A stretch of DNA of 64,000 nucleotides from Streptomyces sp. CB02261. Lineage in GTDB: Bacteria > Actinomycetota > Actinomycetes > Streptomycetales > Streptomycetaceae. Of this stretch, positions 33,032 to 39,975 are shown piece by piece. The stretch spans positions 62,001 to 126,000 of the forward strand of contig NZ_LIVX01000014.1 of assembly GCF_001905665.1 (NCBI RefSeq). Reading direction: 5' to 3'. A model generated the notes under the pieces. That model made no database searches. It saw only the letters and a program-made list of their open reading frames with translations, and was not told the origin of the DNA. The stretch's first letter is position 1; each line of letters starts with the position of its first letter. Made by a program: the position numbers and the translations under genes.

Positions 33032-34057
33032 ATGACTTCTCGTCGTACCGCCGCGGCCGTCACCGCCGGCACCATGCTCGCCCTGTCCGGGCTCGCCGTC
33101 GGTCCCGCGTCCGCGCACGGGTCGATGACCGATCCGGTGAGCCGGGTCTCGGCCTGTTACGCGGAGGGCCCCGAGTCCCCGAGGTCGGAGGCCTGCAAGG
33201 CCGCGGTGGCGGCGAGCGGGACGCAGGCGTTCTACGACTGGAACGCGGTGAACATCGCCAACGCCGCCGGTAAGCACCGCGAGCTGATCCCGGACGGCAA
33301 GCTGTGCAGCGCGGGCAACGACAAGTACCGGGGGCTCGACCTGGCGCGGGCCGACTGGCCGGCGAGCGCCATGAAGCCCGGTGCGCACACCTTCCGTTAC
33401 AAGGGGACCGCGCCGCACCGGGGCTCGTTCGAGCTGTACGTGACGAAGGACGGGTACGACCCGTCGAAGCCGCTCACGTGGGCGGACCTGGAGGAGCGGC
33501 CGTTCGCCACGGTGACCGACCCGCGGATGGAGAGCGGGGACTACGTCTTCGAGGGCACGGTGCCGAAGAAGTCCGGCCGGCACCTGATCTACTCGATCTG
33601 GCAGCGCTCCGACTCCCCCGAGGCGTTCTACACCTGCTCGGACGTCGTCTTCGGCCAGGACACCGGGGGTACGGGCCCGGCGCCGACCGCTTCCGCGCCG
33701 AGCGACGAGCAGATCGAGGAGGGCCAGGACGAGTCCTCGGTCGAGCACGGCGGGCACGGGGACGACGACCCGGCCACGGGCGCCGAGGAGTCGGCGGCGG
33801 CGCCGACGGCGGGCGGCTCGGCCACACCGGCCCCCGCGCAGGAGCCCACGGCCGTGTCCACGGAGGCGTCGGCACAGGAGCCCACCGAGGAGTCGTCGCC
33901 CAACGCGCCCGCTCCCGCCGCCGGTTCCGGCTCCGGTGAGCAGCTGGCCGAGACCGGTGGCGACAGCACCACCCCGTACCTCGCGGTCGGCGGCGCCGCG
34001 GTACTCGCGATCGGAGCGGCCGTCCTCTTCGGGACGACCCGGCGCCGTCGGGCCTAG
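33032..34057 (+). CDS. AA10 lytic polysaccharide monooxygenase with cell-wall sorting signal
   Basis: 341 residues. Signal peptide cleavage at ASA/HGS would expose H29, the N-terminal histidine-brace ligand. The second brace His is likely H129 in TAPHRGSFELYVT, and cysteine pairs and EAFYTCSDVVF complete the AA10 domain (about 29-215). It cleaves chitin or cellulose oxidatively using copper. An acidic Pro/Thr/Ala linker (about 215-300) ends in LAETGG, a membrane segment and RRRRA, so a sortase of the LAXTG type should anchor it to the wall. Most LPMOs are freely secreted or carry a binding module, so this anchoring is unusual. GAAGGAG precedes the ATG. Confidence 0.92.
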   Translation: MTSRRTAAAVTAGTMLALSGLAVGPASAHGSMTDPVSRVSACYAEGPESPRSEACKAAVAASGTQAFYDWNAVNIANAAGKHRELIPDGKLCSAGNDKYRGLDLARADWPASAMKPGAHTFRYKGTAPHRGSFELYVTKDGYDPSKPLTWADLEERPFATVTDPRMESGDYVFEGTVPKKSGRHLIYSIWQRSDSPEAFYTCSDVVFGQDTGGTGPAPTASAPSDEQIEEGQDESSVEHGGHGDDDPATGAEESAAAPTAGGSATPAPAQEPTAVSTEASAQEPTEESSPNAPAPAAGSGSGEQLAETGGDSTTPYLAVGGAAVLAIGAAVLFGTTRRRRA

Positions 34058-34242
34058 GCGCAGCCGCGCCCGGCCAACGCCTCGGGTTCGAAGGCGCGCC
34101 GTGCCACGCCGCATGCCGGGCGATCGGCGGGGCAGCGGCTCACCATGAAGGTGTGCTTCCCACTTCCCGCTCACCCGGACGGGCGGGAAGACGTCTGCCA
34201 CCGGCGGGCATTCTGGGGCACCTGTGAAGGGAGAACGCTGAC

Positions 34243-35787
34243 ATGACGCGATGGCCCGGCTCCTACGAGTCGTACTGGATGGAGACCGCGGAGGGTCCCC
34301 GGCACCCCGGTCTCACCGGCGATCTGGAGGTCGACGTCGCGGTGGTCGGCGGGGGCGTCGCAGGGATCTGCACGGCGTGGGAACTGGCCCGCGCCGGGCG
34401 GAGCGTCGCCCTGCTGGAAGCCGACCGCATCGCCGCCGGCGTCACCGGGTACACCACGGCGAAGCTCTCCTCCCAGCACGGGCTCGTCTACGCGCAGTTG
34501 CGCGAGTCGTTCGGCGCGGAGGGCGCGAGGCGGTACGCGCGGTCGCAGCAGGAGGCCGTCGAGTACGTCGAGCGCGTCGCGGCCGAGCTGGGGATCGACT
34601 GCGACCTCGAGCGCCTCCCGGGATACGCGTACGTCGAGTCGGCGGAGGCGGTCGACCGGCTGCGGGCCGAGGCGGACGCGGCGCGCGAGGCCGGACTGCC
34701 GGCGTCCTTCGTGACGGACACCGGGCTGCCGTACCCCGTCGCGGGCGCCGTCCGGTTCGAGGAGCAGGCGCAGTTCCACCCGCGCAAGTACCTCCTGGCA
34801 CTCGTCGCCGACCTCGTCGGCCAGGGCGGGAAGGTGTACGAACGCACGCGGATCGTCTCGCTCCACGAGGGAGAGCCCTGTCGGCTCACCACCGAGGGCG
34901 GAGCCGAGGTCGTCGCCCGTGACGTCGTGGTGGCCACCCACTACCCGGTCTTCGACCGGGCCCTGATGTTCTCCCGGCTCGAACCCCACCGTGAGCTCGT
35001 CGTCGCGGCGACCATTCCCGTCGACCGGGACCCGGGGGGCATGTACGTCACGCCGGAGCAGAACACCCGGTCGGTGCGCACCGCTCCGTACGGTGAGGAC
35101 CAGCGGCTGCTCATCGTCACCGGGGAGAAGTTCAAGCCCGGCACCGGCGAGGTGAGCGAGCGGCACGAGCGGCTCGCCGCCTGGACCGAGGAGCGCTTCC
35201 CGTTCGCGTCGCGGATCACCCATCGGTGGGCGGCGCAGGACAACTCGACCACCGACCAGGTGCCGTACGTCGGGCGCTTTCACCCGGGTGCCCGGCATGT
35301 GTACGTGGCGACCGGCTTCGGTGGCTGGGGCATGAGCAACGGCGTCATGTCGGGCCGGCTCCTGACCGCGCACATCACGGGCGAGGAGCTGCCCTGGGCC
35401 TCCCTGTACGACCCTCGGCGCCTGCACCCTCGTGAGGCGCCCTCCCTCCTCAAGGCGCAGGGGTCGGTCCTCAAGCACTTCGTCGGTGATCGCCTGCGCG
35501 CCTCCCACGTGGACAGCGTGGAGGAGATCGCGCCGGGTTCGGGGGCCGTCGTCCGGATCGGCGGGCGGCGCTGCGCGGTCTACCGCGACGAGAGCGGCGC
35601 GGCCCACGCCGTGTCCGCGCGCTGCACCCACCTGGGCTGCCTGGTCCACTTCAACGACGCCGAACGGGCCTGGGAGTGCCCTTGCCACGGCTCACGGTTC
35701 GACACCGACGGCACCGTGATCCAAGGCCCCGCCGTCCGCCCCCTGGAGCCCCGGGTTCTGCCGGGCGGGACCGGCGCCTCCGACTGA
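34243..35787 (+). CDS. FAD-dependent oxidoreductase with C-terminal Rieske [2Fe-2S] domain
   Basis: 514 residues. A DAO-type FAD domain starts with DVAVVGGGVAGICTAWELARAGRSVALLE (dinucleotide motif) and ends near YVATGFGGWGMSNGVMSG. The Rieske domain at about 425-505 has CTHLGC and CPCHGS, so both Cys-His pairs are intact. Proteins of this architecture are soluble oxidoreductases of unknown substrate that probably pass electrons from flavin to the cluster. GGGAG precedes the ATG. It stands alone on the plus strand and converges on a VTT-domain gene. Confidence 0.93.
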   Translation: MTRWPGSYESYWMETAEGPRHPGLTGDLEVDVAVVGGGVAGICTAWELARAGRSVALLEADRIAAGVTGYTTAKLSSQHGLVYAQLRESFGAEGARRYARSQQEAVEYVERVAAELGIDCDLERLPGYAYVESAEAVDRLRAEADAAREAGLPASFVTDTGLPYPVAGAVRFEEQAQFHPRKYLLALVADLVGQGGKVYERTRIVSLHEGEPCRLTTEGGAEVVARDVVVATHYPVFDRALMFSRLEPHRELVVAATIPVDRDPGGMYVTPEQNTRSVRTAPYGEDQRLLIVTGEKFKPGTGEVSERHERLAAWTEERFPFASRITHRWAAQDNSTTDQVPYVGRFHPGARHVYVATGFGGWGMSNGVMSGRLLTAHITGEELPWASLYDPRRLHPREAPSLLKAQGSVLKHFVGDRLRASHVDSVEEIAPGSGAVVRIGGRRCAVYRDESGAAHAVSARCTHLGCLVHFNDAERAWECPCHGSRFDTDGTVIQGPAVRPLEPRVLPGGTGASD

Positions 35788-35788
35788 C

Positions 35789-35811
35789 GGCCGCCACCCC
35801 GCGTCCGGCGG
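35789..35811. terminator. Short hairpin between convergent genes
   Basis: GCCGCC and GGCGGC are separated by 11 bases, starting just after the stop of the FAD-Rieske gene. It is a modest bidirectional terminator candidate. Confidence 0.35.
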
Positions 35812-35824
35812 CTGGGCCCTCGCG

Positions 35825-36277
35825 CTACCGCGTCGCCCTTCTTCTGCGGTACACGACGACCCCGCCCACCGCCAGGAGGAGGACGGCCACGGCGGACACC
35901 CCGAGGGCGGTCCGCTCGGCGAAGAGCCTTCCCAGCACTTCGAGCACGCCGAGCCCCGCCGTCGCGTAGATCAGCGCCCAGGCCGCTCCTCCCACGAACA
36001 GGGCGGGGAGGTATCGCGGCAGCGGCATGCGCATGCTGCCCGCGAGGAAGTTGACGGCGGTCTGGAAGCCGACGGTCAGGAAGGAGACGGCCACCACCGG
36101 CGCGCCCCACCGCTGGATCGCCCGCTCGGCGCGCCGGAACTTCGCCGACGTCATCCGCCCGGCGAACCGGCTGCGCCGGGCACCGGCGCCGGCGAGCCAT
36201 CCGACGGCGAAGGTCCCCCCGGCGCGGAGCAGGACGATGACGTACAACGCTCCAGCCGTGAGCGCGATCCTGTCCAC
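35825..36277 (-). CDS. VTT/DedA-like membrane protein
   Basis: 150 residues with about four hydrophobic segments. RWGAPVVAVSFLTVGFQTAVNFLAGSMRMPLPRYLPAL matches the core of the VTT (SNARE-associated, DedA) domain, in which a re-entrant loop precedes a membrane helix. DedA-type proteins affect lipid flipping and membrane homeostasis. It is shorter than the usual 200 or so residues. GAGG lies upstream of the GTG at 36277. A candidate iron box lies 109 bp upstream. Confidence 0.8.
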   Translation of the reverse strand: MDRIALTAGALYVIVLLRAGGTFAVGWLAGAGARRSRFAGRMTSAKFRRAERAIQRWGAPVVAVSFLTVGFQTAVNFLAGSMRMPLPRYLPALFVGGAAWALIYATAGLGVLEVLGRLFAERTALGVSAVAVLLLAVGGVVVYRRRRATR

Positions 36278-36385
36278 GACGCCTCGTCCCGGGCTCTCAG
36301 CCGGGACCAGCGCCCCCCGTCACCCGCATGGGCGTCCCGCCCACGGGCGCACGACGCGCAAGCCCGGTCACCGTCTCCCACCTGT

Positions 36386-36404
36386 CTAGGTAAGGACACC
36401 CTAA
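36386..36404. promoter_or_regulatory. Candidate DmdR/IdeR iron box
   Basis: CTAGGTAAGGACACCCTAA matches 14 of 19 positions of the iron-box palindrome TTAGGTTAGGCTAACCTAA, including both outer half-sites TAGG and CCTAA. It is 109 bp upstream of the VTT protein start. The next gene leftwards ends at 36494, so only the VTT gene fits as target. Iron-dependent repression is inference. Confidence 0.5.
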
Positions 36405-36493
36405 CCGACGGCGTGTGCGGCGGATACAGCGGTACCGGTCCCGTCCGCCCGGGCGGCCGAAGCTGCCCGGGCGGAGGTGGCCTGCGGGGGGCC

Positions 36494-37762
36494 TCAGGTG
36501 CTGTCCGCCGCGCCTGCCATCCTCGTGTGACGTACGACCGCCGCGCCGGTCAGGAGCACGACGGCCACGGCGCTCAGCAGGGCCAGGGCCTTGGCCCAGG
36601 CGAAGGTGGTGCCGAGGCTGCTGCTCAGCAGGTCGACGGTGCGGGCGCTCGCGACTCCGTGGAGTGCGATGACGACGATGGCGAAGCCCGCGACGGCGGC
36701 CCAGACGAGCAGGGTGTCCCGTGCGGCCAGCCACACCGCGCCGACCAGGCAGAGCACGGTGACGACGACGGACACGGTCTCCGCGTCGCCGCCCGAGCGC
36801 AGGCCCGTGAGGTCCGTCGGCAGATGGAGGAGGCCGCAGGCGAACAGCGCGACCGCCGCCGGCCAGCGCAGCGCCGACCGCAGTGCCGGGGAGCTGGTGT
36901 GGCTGCCCGGCCCTGTGGCGAGCCCGCCGTCCAGCGGCGCCTTCGGCCGTTCGGCGGCGCGCCTGCCGCGCTTCGGGCCGGCGTTTCCGCCGGTGTGCGC
37001 CCCGCCGTCCTGGCCGGGCGCGGCCTTCCGTTCGGCGGCGGCGGGCTGCCAGTCGCTGCTGTCGGTCCCGAGGATGCCGACGAGCCGCACCACGTCCTCG
37101 ATCGGGCGGCCCACCGCCGCGGCGCGCAGCGTGGTCTCGGCCTGGTGGAGGTCGTACCCCGAGGCGTTCAGCAGCGCGAGCAGCTGTCGTACCTCGTCCA
37201 GGGGGCGGGTGACGGCGGCCGCGCGGAGCGCGACGTCGGCGGGGCTGGACAGTTGGCCGGTCTCCTGGAGCCGGGCGACCAGTGCGGCGACCTCGGCCAC
37301 CGGGCGCTCGGTCGCCGCCGTCCGCAGGAGGGTGTGGACGGCCTCGTCACCGGACTCGTCCTTGTCCGGGAACTCCTCGTCCGGGGTCGCCGTGTCGGCC
37401 TCGTCCTCGGGCTCAAGGACCGGGACCTGCGTGCGGGCCTTGTCCTCAGGCTCCATGACCGGGACCGCAGTCTGGCTCTTGCCCTCGGGCTCCAGGACCG
37501 GGACCACCGTCTCGGTCTTGCCCTCGGGCCCCAGGACCGGGGTCACCGTCACCGCCGGGATGGCGGGAGGCAGGGCGGGCCGGGCGGGGAGGGGCGGTGC
37601 GTCGGGGGCCGGGGTCGGGGTCGCGGTCGCGGTCGGGGTCGCGGTCGGGGTCGCGGTCGGGGTCGGGGAGACAGCCGAGTGGAACGTCGGGCCCCGAGCG
37701 GGCCCCGCGGCCGGTGCTATCTCGTCGTCCGCCGGGTGGGTGGAGGGAAGGTCGGTGGTCAT
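36494..37762 (-). CDS. Repeat-containing membrane protein of unknown function
   Basis: 422 residues from the ATG at 37762, chosen for CGGAG nine bases upstream; 37786 is an in-frame alternative. The N-terminal part is disordered: a Pro-Thr-Ala run (PTATPTATPTAT) and four 13-residue steps of the type VPVLEPEGKSQTA. The middle (about 150-245) has three helical repeats of about 38 residues (AALVARLQETGQ, RQLLALLNASGYD, VRLVGILGTDSS) that could mediate protein contacts. The C-terminal third has four to five membrane segments. I do not recognise the family. Confidence 0.8.
   Translation of the reverse strand: MTTDLPSTHPADDEIAPAAGPARGPTFHSAVSPTPTATPTATPTATATPTPAPDAPPLPARPALPPAIPAVTVTPVLGPEGKTETVVPVLEPEGKSQTAVPVMEPEDKARTQVPVLEPEDEADTATPDEEFPDKDESGDEAVHTLLRTAATERPVAEVAALVARLQETGQLSSPADVALRAAAVTRPLDEVRQLLALLNASGYDLHQAETTLRAAAVGRPIEDVVRLVGILGTDSSDWQPAAAERKAAPGQDGGAHTGGNAGPKRGRRAAERPKAPLDGGLATGPGSHTSSPALRSALRWPAAVALFACGLLHLPTDLTGLRSGGDAETVSVVVTVLCLVGAVWLAARDTLLVWAAVAGFAIVVIALHGVASARTVDLLSSSLGTTFAWAKALALLSAVAVVLLTGAAVVRHTRMAGAADST
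37612..37668. repeat. GGTCGC/GGTCGG hexamer array
   Basis: About nine alternating hexamers encode the Pro-Thr-Ala run of the repeat-containing membrane protein on the minus strand. Slippage in units of six would keep the frame. Confidence 0.75.
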
Positions 37763-37854
37763 GTCAGATGCTCCGTTCGTGGACATTCCGTGGGCGTCCA
37801 CCGTGGCTGTCTCGTGATGCGCCGGAAACGCACACATCACCGATTAGTCCTCAT

Positions 37855-37878
37855 CCCCTGACGCTGCGCCATCAGGGG
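37855..37878. other. Small hairpin upstream of the repeat membrane protein gene
   Basis: CCCCTGA and TCAGGGG flank ten bases. It lies 93 bp upstream of the chosen start codon, downstream of the lipase terminator. It could be a second terminator or a regulatory site. Confidence 0.35.
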
Positions 37879-37924
37879 GCGGTGTTATGGAGCCGATGGA
37901 GTGAGCACGACCGGCGGACGGGGT

Positions 37925-37953
37925 GGCCGGGCCCCCGGGAAGGGGACCCGGCC
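37925..37953 (-). terminator. Lipase gene terminator
   Basis: GGCCGGGCCCC and GGGGACCCGGCC pair over 11 bp, with one mismatch. The hairpin starts 17 bp past the lipase stop codon. Confidence 0.65.
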
Positions 37954-37969
37954 ACGCTCCTCGTCCTGG

Positions 37970-38848
37970 TCAGCCGATCACCGAGAGGCAGGTGGTCGGG
38001 GTGGCGCGGGCCGGGTCGAGGGCGTTGGCCACCTCGTGGAAGGTGACCCGGTCCACCGTGCCGATCGCCACGTGCTCGGACAGGTCGAGCGCGCACTTGT
38101 CCTGGATGAGGACGTTGGTGACGTTCGGGCCGGACAGGTACTGCGAGCGGTACGGGGTGACGACCTCGTCGTACTGGGTCGCGATGACGTGGTAGCGGAC
38201 CCCGGGCACGGTGTCGCCGCCCTCGTTGAGCTTGGTGAGGAAGGGGGAGCCGGCGATCTGGTCGGCGAGCCCCGGGGTGGTGGCGCTGATCAGGTCCTCG
38301 GCGCCGGGGAAGTGCGGGAGCAGCCTGGTGAGGCCGAGGAGGGTGGTGCCGTGGTTGTCGGGGGCGATGCCGACGAGCGCGTTCACCTTCTCGGCCCCGC
38401 CGAGGAACTTGAGGTACCAGCGGGGCATCATGCCGCCCTGCGAGTGTCCGACGAGGTCCACCTCGGGGGCGCCGGTGGCGGCGAGGACCCGGTCGACGTA
38501 GCTGTCGAGCTGTCCCGCGGACGCGGCGATGGGGCCGAGGCCGTGGAAGAACGGCACGTTCGGCAGCCGGCCGTAGTCGAGGGAGAAGACGCAGTAGCCG
38601 CGGTTGACCAGGTACGGCGCGAGGACGAGCCAGTTGTCGACGGAGTTCCCGAAGGTTCCGTGGACGAGGACGACGGGGCGCGGGTGGGCGGTGGAGGGCT
38701 TGCAGGAGAAGTCGTTCCAGCCGCGACTGGCGGTGGCGGTCTCGGTCTGGGCCGAGGCGGCCGTGGTCGGGGCGAGGGTGGCGGCGACGGCGAGGAGCAG
38801 GACGGACAGCGCTCTGACGGCGTGCTTCCAGGGGTTCCGGGGCAGCAT
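37970..38848 (-). CDS. Secreted triacylglycerol lipase/esterase (alpha/beta hydrolase)
   Basis: 292 residues with a signal peptide ending near ASAQTE. The oxyanion motif VVLVHGTFG, nucleophile Ser in LVGHSQGGMM, Asp region ATQYDEVVTP and His in DLSEHVAI give a complete triad. Two Cys pairs (FSCK/YCVF and DKCAL/TTCL) probably stabilise the secreted form. It hydrolyses long-chain esters outside the cell. AAGGAG precedes the ATG. The promoter region carries TTGACT (minus strand, 38928-38933) with two matching palindromes just upstream. Confidence 0.93.
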   Translation of the reverse strand: MLPRNPWKHAVRALSVLLLAVAATLAPTTAASAQTETATASRGWNDFSCKPSTAHPRPVVLVHGTFGNSVDNWLVLAPYLVNRGYCVFSLDYGRLPNVPFFHGLGPIAASAGQLDSYVDRVLAATGAPEVDLVGHSQGGMMPRWYLKFLGGAEKVNALVGIAPDNHGTTLLGLTRLLPHFPGAEDLISATTPGLADQIAGSPFLTKLNEGGDTVPGVRYHVIATQYDEVVTPYRSQYLSGPNVTNVLIQDKCALDLSEHVAIGTVDRVTFHEVANALDPARATPTTCLSVIG

Positions 38849-38934
38849 CGGGCGATCTCCTTGCGGCTCAAGGGGAAAGGCGGGGTGTGACGCCCTGCGG
38901 TCCGGACCACAAGTGGGGATGCGCTTCAGTCAAG

Positions 38935-38976
38935 CTACGCACGGGTAGCCTCGGCTGGGAAGTTACGCGTCGGTAA
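38935..38976. promoter_or_regulatory. Twin palindromes upstream of the secreted lipase gene
   Basis: CTACGCACGGGTAG (38935-38948) and TTACGCGTCGGTAA (38963-38976) share TACGC-N3-GGTA and are each near-palindromic (YTAC-N6-GTAR). Their starts are 28 bp apart, nearly three helical turns. They sit directly upstream of the likely -35 of the lipase gene, as expected for an activator or a cooperative repressor. Confidence 0.55.
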
Positions 38977-39015
38977 AAAGTGATGTGTCGTCAAGACGTA
39001 GCAGCCATAAGGGTG

Positions 39016-39975
39016 TTAGGCCGCCAGGGAGCCGGGGAGGATCGCTCGCGGGCCGAATTTCGCCCGTGCCCGGTCGGCCACCGCCTCGATCCGCCGGGCC
39101 TTCTCGTCCGTCGGGTCCAGGGACAGCTGGTGCGCGGCCCCCTCGGCGCCCGTCAGGCCCTCGGCGCGCAGGGCGATGCCCCGCACCCGGGCCCGCTGGA
39201 GGCCGAAGGAGTCGTGGACGGCGTACGCGAGGGTGGTGAGCGCCGCCGTGTGGGCGGTGGGTTCGGGCAGGGTGCGGCTCCGGGTGGTGGTGGTCCGGTC
39301 GGCGTACCGCACGGTGACGGCGAGCGCGCGGCACACCTGGCCCTCCCTCCGCAGCCGGGCGCCCAGCTCCTCGGCGAGCGAGAGGAGGGCCCTGCGCTGT
39401 TCCGTCCGGTCGGTCTCGTCGTGCGGGAAGGCGCGTTCGGCCGCGACCGACCGCGAGGCCGCGTGCGGGACGACGGGGGTGCGGTCGATGCCCCGGGCCC
39501 GTTCCCACACCTCACGGCCGGCCTTCGCGCCGATGAGGCGCTGGAGCACGGCGAGCGGGGCGTCCGCGACGCGTCCGGCGGAGTCGAGTCCGTAGCCACA
39601 GAGGGTGCGTGCGGTGGTCCGGCCGACGCCGTCGAGCAGGGTGACCGGCCGGTCGCGCAGGAAGGCGGCGGGGTCCTCGACGACGAGGGTGACGCCGGGC
39701 CGTGCCTCGCGGGCGGCCATCCGGGCCAGCATCGGGTTGGGCCCGGCGCCGATGACGCAGTCGACGCCGTACAGGGCGAGCGCCCTGACCCGGATCACGG
39801 AGGCGAGCTCGGCCGGGGTGCGGCCGAAGTAGCGCAGTGCGCCGCGCACGTCGGCGAGCGCCTCGCCGGGCGGGGCGGCCTCGACGGTGGGTGTGAACTC
39901 GCCGAGGAGGTCGCACAGTCGGGGAAAGAGGACTTCCCCCTCCGGTTCGAGCCGGAACCGTACACAGAGGATCAT
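39016..39975 (-). CDS. ImuB-like Y-family polymerase homologue, probably inactive
   Basis: 319 residues. The Y-family fold is recognisable from LARMAAREARPGVTLVVEDPAAFLRDRPVTLLDGVGRTTARTLCGYGL (helix-hairpin-helix) and the little-finger region. The N-terminus reads MILCVRFRLEPEGE, without the catalytic DxDxFFAxVE, and the SxDE motif is replaced by PPGEALADVRGALRYFG. Family knowledge says such proteins (ImuB) lack polymerase activity and act as adaptors linking DnaE2 to the sliding clamp. The ATG overlaps the dnaE2 stop (ATGA), consistent with a mutasome operon. No imuA gene is present. Confidence 0.8.
   Translation of the reverse strand: MILCVRFRLEPEGEVLFPRLCDLLGEFTPTVEAAPPGEALADVRGALRYFGRTPAELASVIRVRALALYGVDCVIGAGPNPMLARMAAREARPGVTLVVEDPAAFLRDRPVTLLDGVGRTTARTLCGYGLDSAGRVADAPLAVLQRLIGAKAGREVWERARGIDRTPVVPHAASRSVAAERAFPHDETDRTEQRRALLSLAEELGARLRREGQVCRALAVTVRYADRTTTTRSRTLPEPTAHTAALTTLAYAVHDSFGLQRARVRGIALRAEGLTGAEGAAHQLSLDPTDEKARRIEAVADRARAKFGPRAILPGSLAA

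Noticed and set aside
34251..34922. 223-residue frame inside the FAD-Rieske gene
   Set aside because: Overlaps a well-supported gene in another frame and is Arg/Gly-rich without motifs.
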